Below the pieces are notes generated by a model. The model was not told the DNA's origin and did no database searches. It worked only from the letters and a program-made list of their open reading frames with translations. A stretch of 38,660 nt of DNA from Collinsella sp. Lineage in GTDB: Bacteria; Actinomycetota; Coriobacteriia; Coriobacteriales; Coriobacteriaceae. Location: positions 1-38,660 of the forward strand of contig JAHAAK010000023.1 of NCBI GenBank assembly GCA_018376905.1, given 5' to 3'. Within the stretch, counting starts at the first letter, position 1; the number at the start of each line of letters is the position of its first letter. Below, one piece after another: positions 23,797 to 30,458 of the stretch. Position numbers and translations under genes: made by a program.

Positions 23797-23875
23797 ACAA
23801 GCCTCCCGGAAGAATCGAAATACAGACGTTTTTCATGGTACCCCAAAGGGGACCGAACATGCCAAGAGCAGCAAC

Positions 23876-23888
23876 GTGGGACAAAATT
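23876..23888. repeat. Copy of the GTGGGACAAAA element
   Basis: The 11-mer that forms both arms of the palindrome at 6949-6981 recurs here, followed by a similar tail (ATTATCAG versus AATTTCAG). Only one arm is present. It lies just after the rarA stop. Confidence 0.5.
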
Positions 23889-23896
23889 ATCAGCAG

Positions 23897-25246
23897 CTAC
23901 TTCGGTGCATTCCCGCTGCGGTCGCGTTCGCTTTGCTCTACGCGCCACTCTTCCCAGCCGCGCCCGGCAGGCTGCCAAAATGCACCGCGTTCCAAGCCTT
24001 CGGGCAAATAGCGCTGATCGACCCAGCCTTCGGGATAATCATGTGGATACTTATACACACCGTATTCATCGCTGCCCGGGCGATGGCGATCGCGCAGATG
24101 ACTCGGCACCTCGCGAAGCCCACTAGAATGGATATCGGCCAGCGCCGCATCGATCGAAGCCTCACACGCGTTGGATTTTGGCGCCAAGCACACATAGAGT
24201 GCAGCCTGAGCCAGGTTAATGCGGCACTCGGGATAGCCGATGACCTCGGCAGACTTAAACGCGGCATGCGCCACCAAAAGCGCCTGCGGGTCGGCGTTGC
24301 CAACATCCTCAGAAGCGTGAATCATAATGCGGCGAGCGATAAACTTAGGATCCTCCCCAGCATCGATCATGCGCGCGAGCCAATAGATCGTGGCATCGGG
24401 GTCACTACCGCGCATGGACTTGATGAACGCACTGATGATGTCGTAGTGCATGTCGCCGTTTTTGTCATACGTAAAGCCGCGACGCGGGTTGGCAATCTTC
24501 ACGTCATCCACGGTGATGGGATAGCGCTCCCCCGCCGCAGGCGCTGGCGTTCCCTCGGTATCGGGACGCGTGACGGCAATCTCGCTCGCAAGCTCGAGCG
24601 TCGTGAGCGCCGAGCGAGCGTCACCCGCTGCCAGCGTGCAAATGGTCTTGACCGTATCCTCATCGGCCGAGAACTTTCCGTTCAAGCCCTGTGGTGCCTC
24701 GAGCGCACGCTCGATGAGCGTCGCGATATCCTCGTCCTTTAAGTGCTCGAGCTCCACCACGCGACCACGCGAGAGCAACGCCGAGTTGACCTCGAAGTAC
24801 GGGTTCTCCGTCGTGGCACCAATCATAATGACGGTACGGTTCTCAACCGCATGTAGCAATGCATCCTGTTGTGACTTCGAAAAGCGATGAATCTCGTCAA
24901 TAAACAGGATAGTGCGACGGTCATACGTATTCAGGCGCGTCTTGGCCTCATCAATCACGCGGCGCAAGTCCTTCACGGTGCCCGTCACAGCGCTGACCTC
25001 GACAAACTCGCTCTTGGTATGGTTGGCGATAATGTGGGCCAGCGTCGTCTTACCCGTACCGGCCGGCCCATACAGAATCACGCTCGAAAGCACGTCGTGC
25101 TCGATCGCGGCACGCAACCATGAGCCCTTACCGACGGCCTTTTGCTGGCCCACGTACTCGTCGAGCGAATTGGGTCGCATGCGCACCGCGAGCGGCGCAT
25201 TTTTAAAGGAACGCTCGCGCGTCGAGGCAGAAAAAAGGTCGTCCAT
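23897..25246 (-). CDS. rarA: Replication-associated recombination protein RarA (MgsA)
   Basis: AAA+ ATPase of the clamp-loader family that acts at stalled forks. Walker A is GPAGTGKTT, Walker B is ILFIDEIHRF, sensor 1 is GATTENPYFEVN, and the C-terminal MgsA tetramerisation part contains SAFIKSMRGSDPDATIYWLARM and HASEDVGNADPQAL. About 449 aa, normal. Several starts are in frame (TTG 25264, ATG 25261, 25252, 25246); none has a strong ribosome site, and 25246 (MDDLFSAS) gives the family-like N-terminus. It follows the dGTPase-like gene by about 60 bases. Confidence 0.94.
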   Translation of the reverse strand: MDDLFSASTRERSFKNAPLAVRMRPNSLDEYVGQQKAVGKGSWLRAAIEHDVLSSVILYGPAGTGKTTLAHIIANHTKSEFVEVSAVTGTVKDLRRVIDEAKTRLNTYDRRTILFIDEIHRFSKSQQDALLHAVENRTVIMIGATTENPYFEVNSALLSRGRVVELEHLKDEDIATLIERALEAPQGLNGKFSADEDTVKTICTLAAGDARSALTTLELASEIAVTRPDTEGTPAPAAGERYPITVDDVKIANPRRGFTYDKNGDMHYDIISAFIKSMRGSDPDATIYWLARMIDAGEDPKFIARRIMIHASEDVGNADPQALLVAHAAFKSAEVIGYPECRINLAQAALYVCLAPKSNACEASIDAALADIHSSGLREVPSHLRDRHRPGSDEYGVYKYPHDYPEGWVDQRYLPEGLERGAFWQPAGRGWEEWRVEQSERDRSGNAPK

Positions 25247-25307
25247 AGCCATCCCGTGCATCAATCAAAAACGTTTTCAACTAACCAGTATACCGAAAGG
25301 ATACGAA

Positions 25308-26555
25308 CTACCGTTCGTTAATATAGGTACGATGCGGAAACTTTAGACCCGGGAACAGCTTGCTCGTCAGTTCGCAGAAATAACCGTCCGTCATGCTCGC
25401 AATGTAATCCACGACCGCCTGGTCCTTATCGTTCTGCCAGGCATAGGCGCGATCGTAGTAGGAAAGCTGCTGCTCGATGCGAGAAATGTGGTGTTTAAAG
25501 ATATACGAGGACTCGTCACCTTCGTTTATATCCCGCAGGCAACGGTCGTAGAGCTTTTCGAACGCCTCGCGCAGCTCCACCTCGGAATCGCCTTCGATAC
25601 CGCCCTTGCTATAGATCTTCTCGTAGTTCTCGCGCTTGGCTCGGCGGATTTCCTCAAACAGGTCCTCGCTCATCTCGATGCGCGGCTTACCATAGCTGTG
25701 CTCAACGATATCGATGGAAGCGTGCGTAAGGATCCAGCTGTTGTAGGCACCGCCCCGGCCATCATCAAAAGCGTCGGGTGACAGCAGGCCCGCCGCGATC
25801 GCATCCTGACGGTCACGACCGACGTAGGCAAGAATATCCGAGATGCGAACGACGCAGCCCTCGAGCGTCATGGGACGCAGATGCCCAATTGCGCTATAGC
25901 CCGTGGCAATGCAATCCTCAACCGTCTGGTCAAACTGGTCAAAGGAGCTCATGTCCGAGAGCTCAAACACACGCTGCTCGTACTCGCCGTTATGGCATAG
26001 CACGCCGTCGAGCGTCTGGAGCGACACGTTGCGGCCGTACAGTGCGTCGAGCACGCGGACCGACTGCACGTTATGGAAAAAGAAGCGGCCGGTACGCTCA
26101 TGATAGATATCGTTGAGGAAGCGCTCGCCGGCATGCCCGAAAGGCGTATGTCCCAAGTCGTGGCCCAAGCCAATTGCCTCGATCAGATCGCAGTTGAGCC
26201 CCAGGGCGCGACCGATATCGCGCGCAATGCGCGAGACAAGCTGCACGTGCAAACCGCGGCGCGACAGATCATCATTGCTACGGAAGCTAAAGACCTGCGT
26301 TTTACCAGCATATCGGGCATACGCGGGCAGATGGAGAATCTTTTCGGCATCGCGCATAAATGCCGGACGCATGAGCGTGCCCTCGTCTGCGGCTCGATCA
26401 ACACGACGGATGACCTGGTCATCGTCGCAACGGTACGGGTTGACATAGCCCAAAGCACGATCTGCGGCAATGTGCTCGACAAGTTCGGGCGATAACGACG
26501 AGGGAATACGGTCCATGCGCGCCTTAATGACGGCCGTTTCTTGATTAGTTGCCAT
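25308..26555 (-). CDS. dgt: dGTP triphosphohydrolase-like HD-domain protein
   Basis: A 415-aa metal-dependent HD phosphohydrolase, most likely removing triphosphate from dGTP or other dNTPs. The HD motif is in GLGHDLGHTPFGHAGE; RLKHKTQVF-type sequence appears here as YARYAGKTQVFSF, and the later His of the HD fold is in LDGVLCHNGEYE. ATG at 26555 (MATNQET) is chosen for the AAGGAG site 7 bases upstream; the frame extends to 26582. A role in dNTP pool control fits with the following DNA-repair gene rarA. Confidence 0.9.
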   Translation of the reverse strand: MATNQETAVIKARMDRIPSSLSPELVEHIAADRALGYVNPYRCDDDQVIRRVDRAADEGTLMRPAFMRDAEKILHLPAYARYAGKTQVFSFRSNDDLSRRGLHVQLVSRIARDIGRALGLNCDLIEAIGLGHDLGHTPFGHAGERFLNDIYHERTGRFFFHNVQSVRVLDALYGRNVSLQTLDGVLCHNGEYEQRVFELSDMSSFDQFDQTVEDCIATGYSAIGHLRPMTLEGCVVRISDILAYVGRDRQDAIAAGLLSPDAFDDGRGGAYNSWILTHASIDIVEHSYGKPRIEMSEDLFEEIRRAKRENYEKIYSKGGIEGDSEVELREAFEKLYDRCLRDINEGDESSYIFKHHISRIEQQLSYYDRAYAWQNDKDQAVVDYIASMTDGYFCELTSKLFPGLKFPHRTYINER

Positions 26556-26586
26556 GGCATGCTCCTTAAGAAGGATGCGCAATCGG

Positions 26587-27009
26587 TTACAGCGTGCAGC
26601 CCACGACCTCGATTATGGCAAAAATCGGCACCAAAAACGGTAGCAATGGAAGGGAACGCGATTTTGTGATGAGGCAGGAGAGGGCAAGGACCAGAAGCGC
26701 GGCGGCAAATGCCGCGATGCCGCCCAGGGGATCGAAGGTGCAAAGCGCGAAGAGTGCCTTGGCGTCTCCCATACCTATGCCCGAGGTTTGGCGAAAACGC
26801 CGCCAGAGGGACTCAGTCAGCACGAGCGCGAGATACACGATGACGGCAAGACCAGCGTGGTCAAGCGCCGCGTCCATGCCACGATCGAACCATACGCCCG
26901 CAAGCGCCGCCACGGCACAAGCCGCGGCAAGCGCATTCGGGAACCGCCGCTCATGCGCATCAATGATGGCGCCAGCGATAGCGCACAGCCAAAACGGGAT
27001 ATAGACCAT
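26587..27009 (-). CDS. Small A24-type prepilin peptidase
   Basis: A 140-aa, highly hydrophobic protein with about five membrane helices. The two catalytic aspartates of the type IV prepilin (A24) peptidases are present: Asp17 in IIDAHERRFPN and Asp82 in GIGMGDAK. It lacks the N-terminal methyltransferase domain of PilD, so it is of the short TadV/CpaA type. ATG at 27009 follows GAGGAGG. No pilin or secretion genes lie nearby, so substrates must be encoded elsewhere. It sits 31 bases upstream of the dGTPase-like gene start and behind the glycosyltransferase terminator. Confidence 0.82.
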   Translation of the reverse strand: MVYIPFWLCAIAGAIIDAHERRFPNALAAACAVAALAGVWFDRGMDAALDHAGLAVIVYLALVLTESLWRRFRQTSGIGMGDAKALFALCTFDPLGGIAAFAAALLVLALSCLITKSRSLPLLPFLVPIFAIIEVVGCTL

Positions 27010-27033
27010 CGAACGCCTCCTCGAGTTACATCG

Positions 27034-27092
27034 CAAAAACAAAAACCACCACACAGGCGTCTGTCCCCTTTGTGGCGGTTTTGGTGGTGGTT
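27034..27092 (-). terminator. Terminator of the glycosyltransferase gene
   Basis: On the minus strand the end of the gene reads into AACCACCAC...GTGGTGGTTTTTGTTTTT. The AACCACCAC arm (27044-27052) can pair with either of two GTGG-rich segments (27071-27080 or 27084-27092), so more than one fold is possible. The following T tract is strong. Confidence 0.75.
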
Positions 27093-28386
27093 ATTTGGCG
27101 CCTTGCATGACCTCGTCGAGGGTAACGTTGACGGCGTGCTGCGTCGGGACCCAGTCGACCTTCAGGAACAGAGCAGCCACCGTGATGGGGATATAGCTGA
27201 ACATAAAGATCGGGAAGGTAAACAGGTTGGTCACCAAACGCCACTTTTGCGCGCAATGAATGTGCTTGTACTCAAAGATGGTCGTGAGCAGCGCCAGGAT
27301 AAAGAAGGTCTGGTACATCATCGCGAAGGTCATAATGAGCGAGGCGGCACAAGCCTGCATCTCGACCTCGGTGGCCAAGAAGCCGTGCGAAAGCCCGCCC
27401 ACGATGAGGAAGGTCGCGTTGGCGAGCATGGAGATCAGGGACAGCAGCATGCCCGGAGCGATCGTCATAAACATGTCGTAGGCGGCAAAGCGATGATAGC
27501 GGAAGGTCGATTTGACAAGATGCTTGCCGTAGGTAAAGAACACCTGGTAGAAGCCCTTGGTCCAACGCATGCGCTGTTTCCAGGACGCCTTAAACGTCAC
27601 CGGCTGCTCATCAAAGAACTCCGCCGGCGCATAGCCAATGCGAATGCCGTGAATAGCGCAGAACGTGGTGAACTGGATATCCTCGGTCAGCGTATGGAAC
27701 TGCCAACCGTGCATTCCCTCGATCACGCTCGCCGAGATAAGGTAACCCGAACCCGAGACGGCGCAAGACGTCTTGCAGATGTTACGCGCGTTGTTGAGAA
27801 AGCGCGCCTCGCGCAGATACCAGGTGGCATTAGCTGCAGAGATCCACGAGCTGCCGAAGTTCTTAGAGTTACGATAGCTCGTGACCACATGGAAGCCCTG
27901 GTCAAAGGCATCATTCATCTTGGAGACGTAATCGCGGGAGATAACGTTGTCGGCATCGAAGATGAAGTAGCCCTCAAACGTATCGGGATACTCGTTGAGA
28001 ATGCGATCGAAACCAAAGTCCATGACCCAACTTTTGCCCTTGCGGGCCAGGTCATTGCGCTCGTAAACAATGGCACCGGCCTCGCGCGCGAGCTGCGCGG
28101 TGTTGTCGGTGCAGGCGTCGGCAACGACAAAGACCTCGATGAGCTCGGACGGATAGTCCTGGTCCTTAATGGAGCGTACGAGATTGGCAATAACGGCTTC
28201 CTCGTTATGCGCCGCAATAAAGAAGGCATAGCGGTGGAGTTTTTTGGCCTTGGGAGGCGCGACCTCGCCACGGAGAGCGCCGATGACAAAGAAAACCACC
28301 TGGTACAGGAAGCAGACCGTAAGCAACGTAACCACGATCTGATTGAAAATCACGATGGGCGTGTTGGTTTGTAAAAAGGCGAGCAT
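27091..28386 (-). CDS. Membrane family 2 glycosyltransferase
   Basis: A 431-aa processive-type GT2. An N-terminal membrane helix (about 8-38) is followed by the GT-A domain (about 50-290) with FIAAHNEEAVI, the DxD-type FDADN, TEDIQ (catalytic base) and QRMRWTKGF, which is the QxxRW motif of cellulose/hyaluronan/chitin synthase relatives. Three or four C-terminal helices complete the topology. The product could be a cell-surface polysaccharide, but the sugar cannot be told. No partner gene is adjacent. ATG at 28386; its own promoter is possible (TTGAAC 28445-28450, TAAGAT 28424-28429, spacing 15). Confidence 0.88.
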   Translation of the reverse strand: MLAFLQTNTPIVIFNQIVVTLLTVCFLYQVVFFVIGALRGEVAPPKAKKLHRYAFFIAAHNEEAVIANLVRSIKDQDYPSELIEVFVVADACTDNTAQLAREAGAIVYERNDLARKGKSWVMDFGFDRILNEYPDTFEGYFIFDADNVISRDYVSKMNDAFDQGFHVVTSYRNSKNFGSSWISAANATWYLREARFLNNARNICKTSCAVSGSGYLISASVIEGMHGWQFHTLTEDIQFTTFCAIHGIRIGYAPAEFFDEQPVTFKASWKQRMRWTKGFYQVFFTYGKHLVKSTFRYHRFAAYDMFMTIAPGMLLSLISMLANATFLIVGGLSHGFLATEVEMQACAASLIMTFAMMYQTFFILALLTTIFEYKHIHCAQKWRLVTNLFTFPIFMFSYIPITVAALFLKVDWVPTQHAVNVTLDEVMQGAK

Positions 28387-28468
28387 ACAGGCTCCCGGGA
28401 ACGCGTAACGTAGACATCCGTATATCTTACCGCAGGCTTACCGAGTTCAAAAAACCACCTAAAACTGG

Positions 28469-29482
28469 CTAGGCTTCGAGCAAGCCGAGCTGAGGAACAA
28501 TCTCGTCGCCGGCGACAGTGCGGCCAAGCGATCGCGGGGCTAAGTCATCAAGAACCGCGGCGAGATCCCAGGGCAGTTCATCACGGCACTCAATGCGTTC
28601 CCCCGTTACCGGATGATCGAACGCCACGCGCCAGGAATGCAGGAATTGCCTGGTCAGACCCTGGTCGGCGCGAGCATCGCATTTGCCGTAGAGCGGATCG
28701 CCCACGCAAGCGTGGTTGATATGACGCATGTGCACGCGAATCTGATGCGTGCGACCCGTAAACAAGTGGCATTCCACCAGCGTATAGCCGTCGTCAAAGC
28801 GCGTGGAATCAAAGCGCTCGAGCACCTTAAAGGTCGTGATGGCCTGACGCGCAAAGGGATCGTCGGACACCGCCATCTTGACGCGATCGCGCGTGGAGCG
28901 GGCGATACCAGTGTTAATGGTCCCCTCGTCCATGGCGATGTGACCATGAACAAGCGTGATATAGCGACGATCGAGCGTACGCGTGCGGATAAGGTTTTGA
29001 AGCGCACGCTGGGTGTCGTCGTCCTTGGCCGCGAGCATAAGACCAGAGGTATCGCGATCCAGGCGATGCACGATGCCGGGGCGGTCCTCGCCCTGCACGG
29101 TGCCCAGATGGTCGATACCGCAGTGATAGACCAGGGCGTTGGCAAGCGTGCCGCTCTCATGTCCATGGGCAGGATGGCACACCAAGCCACGCTGCTTGGA
29201 GAGCACGATGAGATAGTCGTCCTCATAGCGAATGTCGAGCGGGATGGCCTCGGGGATCACGTCGGTGGGATCGTGCGGCTCGGGCAGGTCGACCGAAATA
29301 CGGTCGCCGGCACGCACGGCGTACTTTTTAGACAGGCAGGTCTCGCCGTTGATGGCGACGGAGCCGCCCTCAATCAGATGCGCACAGGCAGAGCGCGTGG
29401 GGCAGCCGTCGTTGGCGCCCAGATAGGCATCAAGCCGCTGGCCAGCAGAATCGTCGGCAACAAGAATATGGATGTCGGCCAT
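28469..29482 (-). CDS. RluA/RluD-family pseudouridine synthase
   Basis: A 337-aa protein with an N-terminal S4 domain (about 14-75, QRLDAYL...SACAHLIEGGSVAINGE) and the RluA catalytic domain carrying HRLDRDTSGLML, with catalytic Asp142. Later YTLVECHLFTGRTHQIRVHMRHINH is also a family signature. It probably modifies 23S rRNA; which uridine is not determined. The ATG overlaps the lspA stop by 1 base (TAATG), and AAAGGA precedes it. lspA followed by an rluD-type gene is a very common pair in bacteria. Confidence 0.93.
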   Translation of the reverse strand: MADIHILVADDSAGQRLDAYLGANDGCPTRSACAHLIEGGSVAINGETCLSKKYAVRAGDRISVDLPEPHDPTDVIPEAIPLDIRYEDDYLIVLSKQRGLVCHPAHGHESGTLANALVYHCGIDHLGTVQGEDRPGIVHRLDRDTSGLMLAAKDDDTQRALQNLIRTRTLDRRYITLVHGHIAMDEGTINTGIARSTRDRVKMAVSDDPFARQAITTFKVLERFDSTRFDDGYTLVECHLFTGRTHQIRVHMRHINHACVGDPLYGKCDARADQGLTRQFLHSWRVAFDHPVTGERIECRDELPWDLAAVLDDLAPRSLGRTVAGDEIVPQLGLLEA

Positions 29483-30081
29483 TAGCGCTCATTCCTTTCG
29501 CGAATCTTGCGGGCACGCTCCCCACGTTGCTGGGCCTTGCGCTTAGCGCGGGCTTCGTCACGGGCGTTGAGCTCGGCGGTCGCATCGACCTCGCGAGCGG
29601 CGGGACTCAAGAACATGTAACCAACGAGGGCGAGCACGACACCCACGGTAATACCGATGTCCGCAACATTAAAGACGGGGAAATCAATGAAGGTAGTGGC
29701 AATAAAATCAGTCACAAAGCCCATAGCTAAGCGATCGATCGCGTTGCCGATAGCACCGCCCGCAACCATCGCCATGCCCACGACCTCCAGGCGAGCGAGT
29801 TGGGGCGCGCGAACCAGGTACACGGCGATGGCGACAATAACCGCAAGCGCCAGTACGGCAAACGCTATGCCATGGCCCTCGCCCATGCTAAAGGCAGCAC
29901 CGATGTTGCGCACGAAAAGGAAGTCGATCACACCGGGGATAACAGTCACATGCAGAGCATCGCCCACGACACGAACCGCAAGCTTGGTCAACTGGTCAAC
30001 AAGCAGCACAACGAGCGCCACCCCACCAGCAACACCCAACCGCCAACGCAAAGACGGCGTCATATCCCCAGTACGACCCAA
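29482..30081 (-). CDS. lspA: Lipoprotein signal peptidase (signal peptidase II)
   Basis: Membrane aspartyl protease that removes lipoprotein signal peptides. Four helices are visible, with the family boxes DQLTKL, NIGAAFS, GNAIDRLAMGFVTDF (first catalytic Asp) and FNVADIGITVG (second Asp). A basic tail of about 40 residues follows the last helix. Start choice: TTG at 30081 has GGGG 6 bases upstream, while ATG at 30063 (MTPSLRW) has only a G-rich stretch 2 bases away but gives a more typical N-terminus. I keep the longer form with low certainty. Coupled to the downstream pseudouridine synthase by a 1-base overlap. Confidence 0.9.
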   Translation of the reverse strand: MGRTGDMTPSLRWRLGVAGGVALVVLLVDQLTKLAVRVVGDALHVTVIPGVIDFLFVRNIGAAFSMGEGHGIAFAVLALAVIVAIAVYLVRAPQLARLEVVGMAMVAGGAIGNAIDRLAMGFVTDFIATTFIDFPVFNVADIGITVGVVLALVGYMFLSPAAREVDATAELNARDEARAKRKAQQRGERARKIRERNER

Positions 30082-30201
30082 AGAAATCCCCTACCCTCAA
30101 GATCATCGAATTACGTTTAATACAAAGAACTATCTTATATTGCCATACGCAGAACGCACGACATATCCACCAACGCAAGCGAAATAACCAGCTAAAAACG
30201 A

Positions 30202-30232
30202 AAGCGACATTCCGAATAACGGAATGTCGCTT
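30202..30232 (-). terminator. Likely terminator downstream of ileS
   Basis: A perfect 13-bp stem (30202-30214 with 30220-30232), 5-base loop, followed on the minus strand by CGTTTTT. A second 9-bp hairpin (30238-30246 with 30256-30264) lies directly before it. Together they would end a transcript coming from ileS through the structured region. Confidence 0.6.
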
Positions 30233-30299
30233 AATAGCTTTCGACTAAAAACGCAAGTCGAAAGAAAGCCTCTAGCTCCAGCAATGGAAACGCCGCGTT

Positions 30300-30458
30300 A
30301 TCGTCACCAACAGCGAAAACGTCCCTAAGCGAGCAAGGTGACGTGAAAGAGGAGGGAAGCGTACTTTGGTACGCGACCGACGATTGAACGTCAGATTGCC
30401 GCTTAGGGGCGTTTGCAGCGTCGGTAGGTTACGGCGTTCTACGAACGCCGTAACCTAC
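30300..30458. ncRNA. Structured intergenic region between ileS and lspA
   Basis: No gene is supported in this stretch, but it folds strongly. Nested stems are 30317-30331 with 30400-30414 (15 pairs, one a G-U only in plus-strand RNA), 30339-30344 with 30388-30393 (6 bp) and 30359-30364 with 30369-30374 (6 bp, TTTG loop). 30377-30382 could pair with 30419-30424 outside the outer stem, a pseudoknot. 30302-30308 competes for 30337-30343. A separate perfect 15-bp hairpin (30424-30438 with 30444-30458) includes the ileS stop codon. I know no RNA family that fits. A dispersed palindromic repeat is the main alternative. Confidence 0.4.

Noticed and set aside
23820..23870. Possible SigB-type promoter (GTTC / GGGTAC) before the DUF948 gene
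   Set aside because: Spacing of 11 is shorter than the known 13-15 range and the -35 match is poor.
26788..28374. 528-aa open frame on the plus strand opposite the glycosyltransferase
   Set aside because: The minus-strand frame has intact GT2 motifs; this one has none.
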